Source: Vibrio ziniensis (lineage in GTDB: Bacteria; Pseudomonadota; Gammaproteobacteria; Enterobacterales; Vibrionaceae). Taken from it: 64,000 nucleotides of DNA. Position numbers and translations under genes: made by a program. Below are positions 28,885-39,934 of this stretch, in pieces. The notes under the pieces are model-generated. The model was not told the origin of the DNA and ran no database searches. It worked only from the letters and a program-made list of their open reading frames with translations. Location of the stretch: positions 2,604,001 to 2,668,000 of the forward strand of contig NZ_CP049331.1 in assembly GCF_011064285.1 (NCBI RefSeq), given 5' to 3'. Each line of letters starts with the position of its first letter. Within the stretch, counting starts at the first letter, position 1.

Positions 28885-30159
28885 TTGGACGATATCTCTA
28901 CGGGTATTTTATTTGCGCTGCTTGCGTGTCTTATCGTTATTTCTGCCTATTTTTCCGGTTCTGAGACAGGCATGATGTCTCTCAACCGTTATCGTTTAAA
29001 GCACCTCGCCAATACAGGGCATAAAGGAGCTAAACGAGTTGAGAAATTACTTAGTCGTCCAGATCGTCTCATTGGCCTAATTTTAATCGGCAATAACCTC
29101 GTCAACATTCTTGCTTCTGCCATTGCAACAATTATCGGTATGCGCCTGTACGGTGACTACGGTGTCGCTATTGCAACAGGGGTATTAACGCTGGTAGTAC
29201 TTGTTTTTGCTGAAGTAACACCAAAGACATTAGCTGCACTATTCCCAGAAAAAGTTTCCTACGCGAGCAGTGTGCTGCTGACAATACTGATGAAGGTCTT
29301 CGCGCCACTAGTTGTATTCGTCAATTTCATCACCAACGGCTTTATTCGCCTGCTGGGTGTAAAAAACTTAAGTAGCGGTGATGATCATTTAAGCTCAGAA
29401 GAGCTACGTACTGTCGTAAACGAAGCTGGCGGTCTTATTCCGCGCCGCCACCAAGATATGCTTTTGTCGATTCTTGACCTAGAGCACGTTACGGTGAATG
29501 ACATCATGATTCCGCGTAACGAAATCACAGGCATCAACATTAATGACGACTGGAAATCAATTGTTCGCCAGTTAACTCACTCTCCTCATGGACGAGTAGT
29601 GTTATACCGAGATCAGATCGATGAAGCGGTGGGTATCCTGCGTTTACGTGAAGCCTCACGCTTTATGCTTGAGAAAAGTGAACTCAATAAAGAAACCATT
29701 CTGCGTGCTGCGGACGAGATATACTACATTCCCGAAAGTACGCCACTTAACGTTCAGTTACTCAAATTCCAACGTAATAAAGAGCGTATTGGTCTGGTTG
29801 TTGATGAGTACGGTGATATTATCGGTTTGATTACTTTGGAAGACATTCTGGAAGAGATAGTCGGTGAATTTACCACCTCCATCGCCCCAAGTTTGTCTGA
29901 AGAGATCACGCCGCAAGGCGATGGTAGCTTCCTAATTGAAGGCAGTGCGAATATCCGTGACATTAATAAGAGTCTAAAGTGGAAGCTTCCAACAGATGGG
30001 CCGAGGACATTAAACGGCCTAATTTTGGAACATCTTGAAGAGATCCCTGCCAGCCAAATCAGCGTTAAAGTTGCCAGTCACCCGATGGAAATCGTCGAGC
30101 TGGAAGAAAACCGAATTAAACTGGTTCGTGTTCACCCACGTAAACCAAAGAAAGTGTAA
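28885..30159 (+). CDS. corB: CorB/YfjD, CNNM-family transporter with CBS pair
   Basis: Inner-membrane protein with an N-terminal CNNM (DUF21) domain of four membrane segments (SAYFSGSETGMMSLNRYRL in the first 40 residues), two CBS domains (about 200-330) and a CorC/HlyC-type C-terminal domain. Relatives are linked to magnesium and cobalt handling. The start is TTG at 28885, with AAGGA eleven bases upstream; no ATG fits as well. It has 424 residues. Confidence 0.88.
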   Translation: MDDISTGILFALLACLIVISAYFSGSETGMMSLNRYRLKHLANTGHKGAKRVEKLLSRPDRLIGLILIGNNLVNILASAIATIIGMRLYGDYGVAIATGVLTLVVLVFAEVTPKTLAALFPEKVSYASSVLLTILMKVFAPLVVFVNFITNGFIRLLGVKNLSSGDDHLSSEELRTVVNEAGGLIPRRHQDMLLSILDLEHVTVNDIMIPRNEITGININDDWKSIVRQLTHSPHGRVVLYRDQIDEAVGILRLREASRFMLEKSELNKETILRAADEIYYIPESTPLNVQLLKFQRNKERIGLVVDEYGDIIGLITLEDILEEIVGEFTTSIAPSLSEEITPQGDGSFLIEGSANIRDINKSLKWKLPTDGPRTLNGLILEHLEEIPASQISVKVASHPMEIVELEENRIKLVRVHPRKPKKV

Positions 30160-30185
30160 TTCACTATTCCAGAAACAATAAATAC

Positions 30186-30215
30186 AAAAAAGGCTTGGTT
30201 CAACCAAGCCTTTTT
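30186..30215. terminator. bidirectional terminator of corB and luxS
   Basis: Stem AAGGCTTGGTT / AACCAAGCCTT with almost no loop, flanked by A and T runs on both sides. It lies in the convergent gap between corB and luxS. Confidence 0.9.
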
Positions 30216-30237
30216 ACTATCAGAATTTTACCAGTAA

Positions 30238-30756
30238 TTAGTCGATTTTCAGCTCTTTCAGCATCTCTTCTGGCAAAGCTAGCTCATCATTACGGTTTAC
30301 ACTGATCCCTGCAGCAATCACAGCCTGAGCAATTTGTTTCGCTTCTTCAAGTGAATGCATTGCCGCAGTACCACATTGATATTCGTTTAACTCAGGGATC
30401 TTGTTTTGCGATTCCACTTTCAGTACGTCTTGCATCGAAGCAAGCCATGCATCAGCAACTTGCTGTTCACTTGGAGCCCCGATTAAGCTCATGTAGAAAC
30501 CTGTACGACAGCCCATAGGCGAAATATCGATGATTTCTACGTTTGCACCATTCAAATGTGCACGCATGAAACCCGCGTATAAGTGCTCAAGAGTATGGAT
30601 ACCTTTCTCAGACAAAATGTCTTTGTTTGGTGCAGTGAAGCGCAAATCAAAAACAGTAATAGTATCGCCTTTAGGGGTTTGCATGTTCTTAGCTACGCGA
30701 ACTGCTGGTGCATTCATTCGAGTGTGGTCAACAGTAAAGCTGTCTAATAGTGGCAT
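30238..30756 (-). CDS. luxS: S-ribosylhomocysteine lyase (autoinducer-2 synthase)
   Basis: Cleaves S-ribosylhomocysteine to homocysteine and DPD, the precursor of the AI-2 quorum signal. The metal ligands H54 and H58 in HTLEH and C128 in EYQCGT are present, with the catalytic E57 and C83. It has 172 residues. GGAGAG precedes the ATG, and a TATAAT at 30812-30817 (minus strand) may be its own -10. It follows gshA, as in E. coli. Confidence 0.98.
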   Translation of the reverse strand: MPLLDSFTVDHTRMNAPAVRVAKNMQTPKGDTITVFDLRFTAPNKDILSEKGIHTLEHLYAGFMRAHLNGANVEIIDISPMGCRTGFYMSLIGAPSEQQVADAWLASMQDVLKVESQNKIPELNEYQCGTAAMHSLEEAKQIAQAVIAAGISVNRNDELALPEEMLKELKID

Positions 30757-30876
30757 TGTTCTTTCTCTCCAATGGTGCTGGAACTCAAATTCAATCCAAC
30801 ACAGGTAAATTATTATATAACTAGAGTTATTGGCTAATGATAGCTATCTCAGCATCAATGGTGAAGCTTCGTCTGC

Positions 30877-32442
30877 TTATTTCAGATAAGCAAAATACTG
30901 CTCAAGGTATTCATCGAAGCTAAGTTTATCTTGCTGCTCAATATTTTGTTGTTCTTGGACTGAACGAGCGACTTCTTCTTCCATCAAAGCTTGTGAGTAA
31001 ACTTGATATTGATGCTCCAGATTTTGTTGGCGATATTGCAAGCCTAATTCACACCCTGCTTTCCCTAGGCCACCAGCTGCTTTCACTTTTTCTAGTAACT
31101 GAGCCGACAAGGTTTTATCAGGGTTGTCGATCCAGGTTTCCAGCTCATTACACACTTGCTGATAAGCATCACCACCAAGTTCGGCATCCATCACTTCAGC
31201 AATTTGGCGCAAATCGGAAAATACGCGTTTAGCCCATGCTTGTAGTGATAACTTCTCGCCTCGGCAACCTATTTGCAGTTCAAGCTCAAGTTTACGGCCT
31301 TCAATGATCACTTTGCTCCAGTTGGATCGCCAGCATTCTAGCTCACAGCCATCCATCGGATCTGAATCGGACAGAGCGGCCCAAGTTAAAAATAGGTCTA
31401 GAAAACGAACTTGCTGCTCAGTCACACCGACAGGGCTGAATGGGTTTACATCTAAAGAACGAACTTCAATGTATTCAACACCACCTCTTGCAAGTGCTTC
31501 CGATGGTTTTTCACCACTTTTCGTCACACGTTTGGGACGAATTGGCGCATACAGTTCGTTTTCGATTTGCAATACGTTGCTGTTAAGTTGGCGGTACTCA
31601 CCATCAACTTTGACACCAATTTCGGCGAACTCTTCTGAAGGCGTTCGAATAGCTTTATTCAATCCCTCTAGGTACTGACTCAACCCATTGAAACCAATTT
31701 TTAATCCACTTTGAGCGCTATTGGTATAACCCAAATCACTCAAACGTAAAGAGGTTGCATGTGGAAGGTATAAGCTGCCGCCGATGTTCTCAAATGGCAG
31801 TTTGGTTTCACGCCCACGAATAAACGATGAACACAGAGCTGGAGAAGCACCGAAGAAATATGGGATCAACCAACCAAAACGGTAGTAGTTACGAATTAGA
31901 GCAAAATACGCTTCTGATTTCGTGTCCTGACGAGCTGCGTCATCTTGTTCACCATATAAAGCGTCCCAAAATGAATCAGGGAATGAAAAGTTAAAATGGA
32001 CGCCTGAAATAATCTGCATCAGGCTGCCATATCGCTTTTTAAGCCCAGCGCGATACAAGGTTTTCATTCTTCCTGTATTCGAAGTGCCATACTGCGCAAG
32101 ATTAATATCGTCTTCACTTCCAACGTAGCAAGGCATAGAAAGAGGCCAAAGCTTTTCATCATTAATTTTAGTTTGAGCAAAATGATGAATATCTTTTAAT
32201 TGCGACATCAAGGTCGCTACGTCGTTTGAAACTGGTGTAATAAATTCAAGCAGCGATTCTGAAAAATCCGTTGTGATCCAACGGTTCGTCAGCGCACTGC
32301 CTAGTGAATTAGGATGCGGAGTCAGAGCCAGCTCACCATCTGATGTATAGCGTAATGTTTCACGTTCAACACCACGGCCAAACTGCTGAAATACTGTAGA
32401 TTTATTTGCAACTCGTTCAAGTCGCTCGGCAAAATTAGTCAA
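30877..32442 (-). CDS. gshA: glutamate--cysteine ligase
   Basis: Joins glutamate and cysteine, the first and limiting step of glutathione synthesis. This is the gammaproteobacterial type 1 enzyme of 521 residues, with GVERETLRY near the N-terminus, GVHFNFSFP in the middle and [18 protein letters not shown] near residue 330. It lies upstream of luxS on the same strand; both are sulfur-amino-acid genes. Confidence 0.96.
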   Translation of the reverse strand: MTNFAERLERVANKSTVFQQFGRGVERETLRYTSDGELALTPHPNSLGSALTNRWITTDFSESLLEFITPVSNDVATLMSQLKDIHHFAQTKINDEKLWPLSMPCYVGSEDDINLAQYGTSNTGRMKTLYRAGLKKRYGSLMQIISGVHFNFSFPDSFWDALYGEQDDAARQDTKSEAYFALIRNYYRFGWLIPYFFGASPALCSSFIRGRETKLPFENIGGSLYLPHATSLRLSDLGYTNSAQSGLKIGFNGLSQYLEGLNKAIRTPSEEFAEIGVKVDGEYRQLNSNVLQIENELYAPIRPKRVTKSGEKPSEALARGGVEYIEVRSLDVNPFSPVGVTEQQVRFLDLFLTWAALSDSDPMDGCELECWRSNWSKVIIEGRKLELELQIGCRGEKLSLQAWAKRVFSDLRQIAEVMDAELGGDAYQQVCNELETWIDNPDKTLSAQLLEKVKAAGGLGKAGCELGLQYRQQNLEHQYQVYSQALMEEEVARSVQEQQNIEQQDKLSFDEYLEQYFAYLK

Positions 32443-32566
32443 AATGAGATTCGCTTATATGTATAGTGAGTCGGTCTATTCCTTTTTTCGGTTTAACCTT
32501 ATAGGGGAAAAATCCATCAGAACAGACAGGAGGCACGCGAACGTCGCCTCCTCTTTAATGTGTACT

Positions 32567-35422
32567 CTAGCGGATGATTTCAAGCTCTTCTACGGGAATA
32601 GTTAATTTTTCTAGTTGAGGCTTCAGCGTTTTCGCATCACCGACCACGATGATTTGGTATTCGCTTGGATTAAACCACTTCGCAGCCAAACGATCGAGTG
32701 TCGCTTTATCGACAGTTTTGACTATCTCATTACGCACTTGCAGATAATCTTTATCCAAACTGTAGGTCAATATGCTACTTAGCAGGGAAGCTTTCTGTCC
32801 TGGTGTTTCATATTTCAACGCATCTTGCTGACCAACAGCCAGACGTAGGAAATCCACCTCCTGGTCCGTTAAACCTTGTTCACTGAACTTCGCCATTTCG
32901 TTTTGCAACTCGACAATCGAATCTACTGTCGCATCAGCTCTGACTTGAGTGTTAAACACCACGGCACCGACCTCTCGATTGCTGGTAAAGTAACTGCTCG
33001 CGCCATAAGTAAAGCCTTTGTCTTCACGTAAGTTTTGGTTGATACGGCTATTAAAATTACCTGCAAGATTAAAGTTTGCCAGTTGGCTCAGATAGAGTTC
33101 TCCCGTTGCATCGAACGGTAAACCGCGTCGAACTAAACGAACCACAGACTGAGGAGCATCCGGCTTATCGACCAGATAGATCTTTCTGCTTGTCAATTGA
33201 TGAACAATTTGTGGATCAATCAGTGGTGAAGGCTCTCCTTTCCAATTAGCGAAAAAACTGAGCTGCTTACGAACTTCTTGCTTTGATATATCGCCAACAA
33301 CCACGATTTGAGCGCCATTTGGCGTGTAATTTTTACGGTAAAAATGCTTCACGTCATCCAGAGTCAAACTCGCTATAGAGTGATCCGTTCCATCACTAGA
33401 GCGCGCAAAAATAGATGAGCCAAACAATACTTGGCGAGTCGCTTGCGATGCTAGCCACCCCGGTTGCTGATGCTGGTATACCATTCCTTGGATCATCTGC
33501 TGCTTAACGCGCTCAAAATCATCTTGCCTAAAGCCCGGTTGGAATAACACTTCTTCAATTACAGACAGAGTTTGAGATAAGTTCTTCTCTAAGCTGGAAA
33601 CCACGACACTTGTTGAATAGACATTCGCGCTTACACTGATGGTTGAGCCTAACTTATCCAACTGTGCTTGAATATCTTCAACATTTCTTAATGCAGAACC
33701 TTGCTCCATCATAGCCGCCGTTAAATTAGCTAACCCTTCTTTCCCTCTGGTAACATGTCTTTCACCCGCTGGAAGTTTAAACTCGATCACTACCGTCGGT
33801 GTTTCGGAGGTTTGAGTGCCAAGTAGTTCTGTACCATTGTTGAAATAGATGTCATACAGTGCTGGTAAATGGGCCTGAACAGGTTCAGCGACTTTGGGTA
33901 TAATAGAGCGGTCAAAACTGTCTGCTGCATGCCGGTAAGACAGCTGTTGCTCAGTGAGCTTTTGATGCTCAGGTAAATGGCGTTCCGGAGTCACAAATGT
34001 TGCGTCTTTTACTGCGTAACTTGCTTTACCTTTAGGAACAACACTTAGCGTAACCTTATTCCTACCATCAATATATTTTTTAAACACCGCAGACAATGTC
34101 TTCGGCGATACACGATTCAACTGTTCTAGCTGATCCTGGAGACGATCCGGATAACCAAAAAAGGTTTCATTGGATGCCAGTTGTGAAACTTTCCCCGATA
34201 CACTTTGCAGAGCAAATACAGAGTTTGCTTCTGCCATACCTGTGATTTGCTCTAAACGTTCACCGTCTGCACCTTTCGACTTAAATTCCGCTAATGTTTG
34301 CATTAGCTCTTCATACAACGGCGCTAACTGACCATTGTTTCCAGCCGGAGCCATGGCGAAAACATAAAAGTTACACGCAAGTTCAGAACAGTCATGGAAC
34401 GAGCCAGCACTGACTGCTTTCTGAGTTTTAACTAAATTCTGATAAAGATAGCTGTTAGTTCCACTCCCAAGAACACTCGACAATACATCCAGAGACATTT
34501 GATCATCCGCGCCACGATAGGATGTCGGCCAGCCAATCACGACCATCGGCTGCTGTATACGATCTTCCATGGTAATATAACGGTTATCTGGCAATACCGC
34601 TGGCTGTTTTTTGGCATTGGTAACTTCAGGACCTTTCGGGATTGAACCAAAATATTTATTGACCCATGCAAGAGTTTCATTGGTGTCCAGATCGCCACCA
34701 ATGGTCAGCACCGCATTGTTAGGACCATACCAACGAAGAAAAAATGCTTTCAAATCGTTTACATCGACTTGGTCCAGATCTTCAACATAACCTATTGTTT
34801 GCCAAGAGTATGGGTGCCCCTGCGGATAGATAGCTTCACCCATTCGCTCCCACATAAGGCCATATGGACGGTTGTCATAATTCTGAGCACGCTCATTTTT
34901 TACTGTTTCACGCTGAATTTCGAATTTACGCTGTGAAACGGCATCAAGTAAAAAACCCATTCGATCCGATTCTAACCACAGAACTTTTTCCAACTGATTG
35001 GCAGGCACCGTCTCATAGTAGTTGGTGCGGTCTCGATTAGTGGAGCCATTGAGAGAACCACCCGCTTCGGTAATCAGCTTAAAGTGTTGTTGGTCTGCCA
35101 CGTGTTTCGAACCTTGAAACATCATGTGCTCAAAGAAGTGAGCAAAACCTGATTTACCGACTTCTTCACGGGCAGAACCGACGTGATAAGTCACGTCCAC
35201 ATGAACCAACGGGTCAGAATGATCCGGCGAAAGAATGACGGTTAACCCATTGTCTAAACGATATTTAGAATATGGGATCATGACTTTATCAGTAGAGGCT
35301 TCAACTTGTTCGATTAAGTGGACACCTTGAGGTAACGAGGAGAGTTCAATCTCTGGTTTGGTTTGAGTACTGCAGCCATAAATGGCGATCAACGAGAAGG
35401 CACCAGCCCAGATTTTCCTCAT
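32567..35422 (-). CDS. M16-family zinc metallopeptidase, lipoprotein
   Basis: Pitrilysin/insulinase-type protease. A lipoprotein signal ends at Cys17 (AIYGC), implying an envelope location. The inverted zinc motif HFFEH is at residues 95-99, with the downstream glutamate ligand region RETVKNER at 171-178. Four M16 domains make up the 951 residues; the second half lacks the zinc motif, as usual. Substrate unknown. A GC-rich hairpin without a clear T-run follows the stop (about 32529-32553). Confidence 0.9.
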   Translation of the reverse strand: MRKIWAGAFSLIAIYGCSTQTKPEIELSSLPQGVHLIEQVEASTDKVMIPYSKYRLDNGLTVILSPDHSDPLVHVDVTYHVGSAREEVGKSGFAHFFEHMMFQGSKHVADQQHFKLITEAGGSLNGSTNRDRTNYYETVPANQLEKVLWLESDRMGFLLDAVSQRKFEIQRETVKNERAQNYDNRPYGLMWERMGEAIYPQGHPYSWQTIGYVEDLDQVDVNDLKAFFLRWYGPNNAVLTIGGDLDTNETLAWVNKYFGSIPKGPEVTNAKKQPAVLPDNRYITMEDRIQQPMVVIGWPTSYRGADDQMSLDVLSSVLGSGTNSYLYQNLVKTQKAVSAGSFHDCSELACNFYVFAMAPAGNNGQLAPLYEELMQTLAEFKSKGADGERLEQITGMAEANSVFALQSVSGKVSQLASNETFFGYPDRLQDQLEQLNRVSPKTLSAVFKKYIDGRNKVTLSVVPKGKASYAVKDATFVTPERHLPEHQKLTEQQLSYRHAADSFDRSIIPKVAEPVQAHLPALYDIYFNNGTELLGTQTSETPTVVIEFKLPAGERHVTRGKEGLANLTAAMMEQGSALRNVEDIQAQLDKLGSTISVSANVYSTSVVVSSLEKNLSQTLSVIEEVLFQPGFRQDDFERVKQQMIQGMVYQHQQPGWLASQATRQVLFGSSIFARSSDGTDHSIASLTLDDVKHFYRKNYTPNGAQIVVVGDISKQEVRKQLSFFANWKGEPSPLIDPQIVHQLTSRKIYLVDKPDAPQSVVRLVRRGLPFDATGELYLSQLANFNLAGNFNSRINQNLREDKGFTYGASSYFTSNREVGAVVFNTQVRADATVDSIVELQNEMAKFSEQGLTDQEVDFLRLAVGQQDALKYETPGQKASLLSSILTYSLDKDYLQVRNEIVKTVDKATLDRLAAKWFNPSEYQIIVVGDAKTLKPQLEKLTIPVEELEIIR

Positions 35423-35440
35423 AACATCTCCTTAGAAAAT

Positions 35441-35896
35441 CTAAAAAAAGAAAAGAACAGCTAGAATGGAATATCGTAGTGCTTTACCCATCAAAATCAT
35501 GACAAATGACGGTAAAAACTTCATTCTCAACCAACCAGCGGCTAAACAAAGTGGATCGCCAATAATAGGTAACCAACTAAATAACAAAGACCAGTAACCG
35601 TATTTTGTTAACCAAGCTAATGCTTTGTGACCATGCTTTTGCTGTTGAGTTCGGTTCGGTAGCCATAACCCTAGCCAATAATTCACTAAGCCACCAAGGG
35701 TATTGCCAAAAGTTGCGATTGTAATGACAGAAAAGACGGAATATTGATTCAGCGATAACGTTGCAAGTAAAGCGGCTTCTGAACCACCAGGAAGTAGAGT
35801 CGCACTCAAAAAGCCGCCGAAAAATAGAACCCACAGTGCCGAGTCTGAAAAAGCTTGAGCAAATTGGGCAAATAAAGAGTTAAAGAGCTCGATCAT
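35441..35896 (-). CDS. yqaA: YqaA, small DedA-like (VTT-domain) membrane protein
   Basis: Protein of 151 residues with four to five hydrophobic segments. It carries the SNARE-associated/DedA-type sequence LSATLLPGGSEAAL (about 30-43), GNTLGGLVNYWLG and WLPIIGDPLCLAAGWLRM. E. coli yqaA also lies beside gshA. DedA relatives transport undecaprenyl phosphate or phospholipids; for YqaA this is unproven. The ATG overlaps the stop of the preceding oxidoreductase gene (ATGA). Confidence 0.85.
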   Translation of the reverse strand: MIELFNSLFAQFAQAFSDSALWVLFFGGFLSATLLPGGSEAALLATLSLNQYSVFSVITIATFGNTLGGLVNYWLGLWLPNRTQQQKHGHKALAWLTKYGYWSLLFSWLPIIGDPLCLAAGWLRMKFLPSFVMILMGKALRYSILAVLFFF

Positions 35897-36840
35897 TTCA
35901 TATCTAACAGAACCTTGCCTCGAGTATGACCAGTTTCTATCTGCTTATGAGCTTGTTGAACTTCATCCATAGGATAAATCTTTTGTATTTCTGTTTTTAG
36001 CAATCCGACACTCACCATATAAAGCATCGTGTCTAATTGCTCAGGATTTGGATCGACTAACATCCCCGTCGCTTGGAAACCCAGCATTTTTGCTTTTTCG
36101 CAAATCAACTCGGCGCTTAAAGTTGGGACAGTCACCACACGAGCATTGTCATTCAGACATTTCAAAGCATCCAATGCGGCATCACCACCAACGAGGTCGA
36201 TCAACACGTCCACTTTATCAATGCGCTGCGATACTGGAGCAAACTGGTAGTTAATCGCATGAGCGCCAAGCGTAGCCAGATAATCCAGATTGTTTTCACT
36301 ACACGTGGTATAAACCTCAGCCTTTGCTGCCAAAGCTATCTGTACAGCTATGTGCCCAACGCCACCTGCACCCGCCAATATCAGTACAACATCGCCCTCT
36401 TTTACTTCTGCTTTATTCAGAGCTTGAGCCGCGGTTTGACCCGCAAGCGGAAGAACAGCAGCGGCTTCTAAAGTCACAGCTTCAGGTACCAGACTCAATT
36501 CATTTTCTGGGACACAAACGTATTGGCTGTAACCACCGCCACGAATGGGAAATCCGATAAAGCCTGCAACTTTATCCCCTTCCACCAGACGAGAGACATT
36601 TATCCCCCTTTTAACAACTTGCCCAGCAATATCGTATCCCGGGACCCAAGGTAACTTATCTTTATTTTGAGCTGCAGCCCAGCCTAAACCAGCCCGAGTT
36701 TTGAAATCAATAGGGTTGATCCCTGAGTAAGCGACACGTACGAGTACTTCACCAGCCTTCGGCTCTGGTATCGGTGACGATAAAATTGAAAGAACTTCAG
36801 GCCCACCAAACTGGGTGATAGCAATTTGCTTGTTTTCCAT
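35893..36840 (-). CDS. quinone-oxidoreductase-like NADP-dependent dehydrogenase
   Basis: Medium-chain dehydrogenase/reductase of the zeta-crystallin (quinone oxidoreductase) type without structural zinc ligands. A GroES-like domain (YSGINPIDFKTRAG near 40) is followed by the nucleotide-binding VLILAGAGGVGHIAVQIA (about 145-162). The frame opens at 36906, but ATG at 36840 gives the family start and 315 residues. Substrate unknown. A palindrome at 36915-36960 may control it. Confidence 0.85.
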   Translation of the reverse strand: MENKQIAITQFGGPEVLSILSSPIPEPKAGEVLVRVAYSGINPIDFKTRAGLGWAAAQNKDKLPWVPGYDIAGQVVKRGINVSRLVEGDKVAGFIGFPIRGGGYSQYVCVPENELSLVPEAVTLEAAAVLPLAGQTAAQALNKAEVKEGDVVLILAGAGGVGHIAVQIALAAKAEVYTTCSENNLDYLATLGAHAINYQFAPVSQRIDKVDVLIDLVGGDAALDALKCLNDNARVVTVPTLSAELICEKAKMLGFQATGMLVDPNPEQLDTMLYMVSVGLLKTEIQKIYPMDEVQQAHKQIETGHTRGKVLLDMK

Positions 36841-36866
36841 TTCAACTGTCCCTATAGCACAAAAAT

Positions 36867-36893
36867 AAAAAAGGGATGCTGCAGCATCCCTTT
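36867..36893 (-). terminator. oadGAB terminator
   Basis: On the minus strand the perfect palindrome AAAGGGATGCTGCAGCATCC (continued CTTT) is followed by TTTTATTTTTG. It ends the oad operon and lies directly in front of the oxidoreductase start at 36840. Confidence 0.85.
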
Positions 36894-36914
36894 GAATATA
36901 TACCAATATTTACA

Positions 36915-36960
36915 AACACTACAGTTTCACACGGTTAAAGCGTTAACCAAGTGTAGTGTT
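36915..36960 (-). promoter_or_regulatory. nested inverted repeat between oadB and the oxidoreductase gene
   Basis: Outer arms AACACTAC (36915-36922) and GTAGTGTT (36953-36960) enclose inner arms GGTTAA (36933-36938) and TTAACC (36943-36948). No T-run follows, so it is more likely an operator than a terminator. It lies 75 bases upstream of the oxidoreductase gene start. Confidence 0.45.
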
Positions 36961-36987
36961 CTCATTCAGTATGCTTAAACAAAGCGT

Positions 36988-38118
36988 TTAACCAACCAAA
37001 GCAAGTAACACACCCGCTGCAACTGCAGAGCCAAGAACCCCCGCTACGTTAGGCCCCATTGCATGCATCAACAGGAAGTTCTGAGGGTTAGCTTGCAAAC
37101 CGACTTTATTCACAACTCGAGCAGCCATCGGAACCGCAGAAACCCCTGCCGCACCAATCAGTGGGTTGATATCTTCTTTTGAGAACTTATTAAGAATCTT
37201 AGCCATAATAACGCCACCAGCAGTACCAATACTAAATGCCGCAGCTCCTAAGACCAAAATACCTAGCGTTTCCAAATTCAAGAATTTATCCGACTGCAGT
37301 TTTGAGCCAACACCAAGTCCTAAGAAAATAGTCACAATGTTAATCAGCTCGTTTTGTGCTGTCTTAGATAAACGCTCAACTACGCCAGCTTCACGCATCA
37401 AGTTACCTAAACAGAACATACCCACTAATGGTGTTGCTGCTGGAAGGAACAAGATAGTCATCAGCAAAACAACCAATGGGAAAATGATTTTTTCTGTTTT
37501 CCCTACATGGCGAAGCTGAGCCATCTTAATTTGGCGCTCTTCCGGCGTCGTTAACGCTTTCATGATTGGTGGCTGAATAATAGGAACCAAAGCCATGTAA
37601 CTGTATGCCGCCACGGCAATCGCCCCTAACAAGTCAGGTGAAAGCCTGCTCGCCAAGAAGATCGCCGTAGGACCATCAGCACCGCCGATAATCGCAATCG
37701 ATGATGCATCTGCCATGGTAAATTCCATTCCCGGCACATAGTTAAGTAAGATTGCACCAAATAGCGTCGCAAAAATACCTAGCTGTGCTGCTGCGCCCAA
37801 CCAAAGAGTTTTAGGGTTTGCAATCAAAGCGCCAAAGTCAGTCATTGCCCCTACCCCCATAAAGATCAATAGCGGGAAGATACCCGATTCAATCCCTACG
37901 TGATAAACGTAGTAAAGCAATCCACCCGGCTCAGTGAAGCCAGCATTCGGTATGTTCGCAAGAACTGCGCCAAAGCCAATTGGCAGAAGTAACAAGGGTT
38001 CAAAACCTTTACGAATAGCGAGAAAAAGGAGCAAACAACCAACCATGATCATAATGATCTGACCCAGTTCGAAGTTAGCTATGCCCGTTTCCCGCCATAA
38101 GGTCATTAATCCGTCCAT
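36988..38118 (-). CDS. oadB: oxaloacetate decarboxylase, beta subunit (Na+ pump)
   Basis: Membrane subunit that couples decarboxylation of carboxybiotin to export of sodium. The 376-residue protein has about nine or more hydrophobic segments and conserved pump sequences [19 protein letters not shown] (about 144-162) and the near-C-terminal [19 protein letters not shown]. It follows oadA by nine bases. A sodium-pumping decarboxylase fits a marine, sodium-using organism. Confidence 0.95.
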   Translation of the reverse strand: MDGLMTLWRETGIANFELGQIIMIMVGCLLLFLAIRKGFEPLLLLPIGFGAVLANIPNAGFTEPGGLLYYVYHVGIESGIFPLLIFMGVGAMTDFGALIANPKTLWLGAAAQLGIFATLFGAILLNYVPGMEFTMADASSIAIIGGADGPTAIFLASRLSPDLLGAIAVAAYSYMALVPIIQPPIMKALTTPEERQIKMAQLRHVGKTEKIIFPLVVLLMTILFLPAATPLVGMFCLGNLMREAGVVERLSKTAQNELINIVTIFLGLGVGSKLQSDKFLNLETLGILVLGAAAFSIGTAGGVIMAKILNKFSKEDINPLIGAAGVSAVPMAARVVNKVGLQANPQNFLLMHAMGPNVAGVLGSAVAAGVLLALVG

Positions 38119-38127
38119 GGTACTCCC

Positions 38128-39915
38128 TTACGCTAAGCTCAGTAGTGGAGAACCAACAGCGACAGCATCACCTTCTTTTACGTGAAGATCCTGTACCAAA
38201 CCAGAGCGAGCCGCTCTAACTTCAGTTTCCATCTTCATCGCTTCCAGAATAATCAGCACATCACCTTCAGCGACTTCTTCACCAGCCGCTACATTCACTT
38301 TGAAAATCGTACCGGCAAGAGGCGCAGGGACATCTTCAGCATCGCTTGATGCCACTTCCACAGCAGCAACAGCTGGTTTGGCGTTCGCAGGTGTTACTGA
38401 AGTCAGCTGACCTTGTGGGCCGACTTCCACTTCATAAACATGACCATCAACTTTGACACTGTAAGTTTCGATACCACCAACAGCCGCTTTAGCCACAGGT
38501 GCTGCTACAACCGGAGTTGCTGTTTCTTTTCCTGGTGCTGGCTCAAATGCATCTGGATTATGACGATTTTTCAGGAACTTGAGACCAACCTGAGGGAACA
38601 GCGCATAAGTAAGTACATCATCAACCGTATCTTCAGCAAGAGATATACCTTCTGCTTTTGCTTTTTCTAGCAGGTCGGTAGTCAGGTGATCCATTTCATC
38701 TTGCAGTAAATCTGCAGGACGGCAGGTGATCACTTCTTTACCGTCAAGAACACGAGCTTGTAGCTCTGCATTGACAGGTGCAGGAGCTGCGCCATACTCA
38801 CCTTTCAATAAACCAGCAGTTTCTTTGGTAATGCTCTTGTAACGCTCACCCGTTAATACGTTGATAACAGCTTGGGTACCAACAATTTGCGAAGTCGGCG
38901 TTACCAGCGGGATGTAGCCAAGATCTTTACGAACACGAGGGATTTCTTCTAGAACTTCATCAATGCGATCAGCTGCACCTTGTTCTTTAAGTTGACCTTC
39001 CATGTTGGTCAACATGCCTCCCGGTACCTGAGCAATCAGAATACGAGAATCCACACCTTTAAGCTGACCTTCCCACTTAGCATATTTCTTACGAACCTCA
39101 CGGAAGTAAGCCGCAATAGGTTCAATTTGTTCCAATTTGAGATTGGTATCGCGTTCAGTACCTTGCAGCATAGCGACAACCGTTTCCGTTGGCGTATGAC
39201 CGTAAGTCTGGCTCATTGACGAAATGGCAGTATCAAGAATATCGATACCCGCTTCTACCGCTTTCACCGCAGTTGCTGTTGATAGCCCAGTAGTTGCGTG
39301 GCAGTGAAGCGCTAATGGAACATCACACGAAGCTTTAATACGAGTGATTAACTCTTCTGCTTCGTATGGCTTAAGTAGACCAGACATGTCTTTGATACAC
39401 AAAGAATGACAGCCTAGATCTTCTAATCGTTTAGCGAGATCAACCCAAGTATCCGCATTGTGAACTGGACTTGTCGTATATGAGAGAGTTCCTTGAGCAT
39501 GGGCACCCACATCAATGGTTGCCTTTACCGCTTTCTCAAAGTTACGTACGTCATTCATTGCATCAAAGATACGGAAAACATCCATACCATTGGTATGTGC
39601 ACGCTCAACGAATTTCTCTACTACGTCATCCGCATAATGGCGGTAACCTAGTAGGTTTTGACCACGCAAAAGCATTTGCATAGGCGTGTTAGGCATCGCT
39701 TTTTTCAGCTCACGCAAACGCTCCCATGGGTCTTCCCCTAAAAAGCGAATACAGGCATCAAATGTTGCGCCGCCCCAAGTTTCAAGAGACCAGTAGCCAA
39801 CTTTGTCCAACTCTGCTGCAATCGGCAACATATCTTCGATACGCATGCGCGTAGCAAATAAAGATTGATGGGCATCGCGAAGAACCACATCGGTTATGGC
39901 AAGTGGTTTAGACAT
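38128..39915 (-). CDS. oadA: oxaloacetate decarboxylase, alpha subunit
   Basis: Cytoplasmic carboxyltransferase and biotin carrier of the sodium-pumping decarboxylase. The HMGL-like carboxyltransferase domain ([17 protein letters not shown] at the start, LHCHATTGL near 205) is followed by the conserved carboxylase domain. An alanine/proline linker leads to the biotinyl domain with EAMKMET; the biotinylated lysine is residue 561 of 595. It lies 19 bases after oadG. Confidence 0.96.
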   Translation of the reverse strand: MSKPLAITDVVLRDAHQSLFATRMRIEDMLPIAAELDKVGYWSLETWGGATFDACIRFLGEDPWERLRELKKAMPNTPMQMLLRGQNLLGYRHYADDVVEKFVERAHTNGMDVFRIFDAMNDVRNFEKAVKATIDVGAHAQGTLSYTTSPVHNADTWVDLAKRLEDLGCHSLCIKDMSGLLKPYEAEELITRIKASCDVPLALHCHATTGLSTATAVKAVEAGIDILDTAISSMSQTYGHTPTETVVAMLQGTERDTNLKLEQIEPIAAYFREVRKKYAKWEGQLKGVDSRILIAQVPGGMLTNMEGQLKEQGAADRIDEVLEEIPRVRKDLGYIPLVTPTSQIVGTQAVINVLTGERYKSITKETAGLLKGEYGAAPAPVNAELQARVLDGKEVITCRPADLLQDEMDHLTTDLLEKAKAEGISLAEDTVDDVLTYALFPQVGLKFLKNRHNPDAFEPAPGKETATPVVAAPVAKAAVGGIETYSVKVDGHVYEVEVGPQGQLTSVTPANAKPAVAAVEVASSDAEDVPAPLAGTIFKVNVAAGEEVAEGDVLIILEAMKMETEVRAARSGLVQDLHVKEGDAVAVGSPLLSLA

Positions 39916-39934
39916 GCTTATTAACTCCTTTTAA

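Noticed and set aside
32529..32553. Terminator after the M16 protease gene
   Set aside because: A GGAGGC/GCCTCC hairpin exists, but no T-run follows on the minus strand, so I mention it only within the gene entry.
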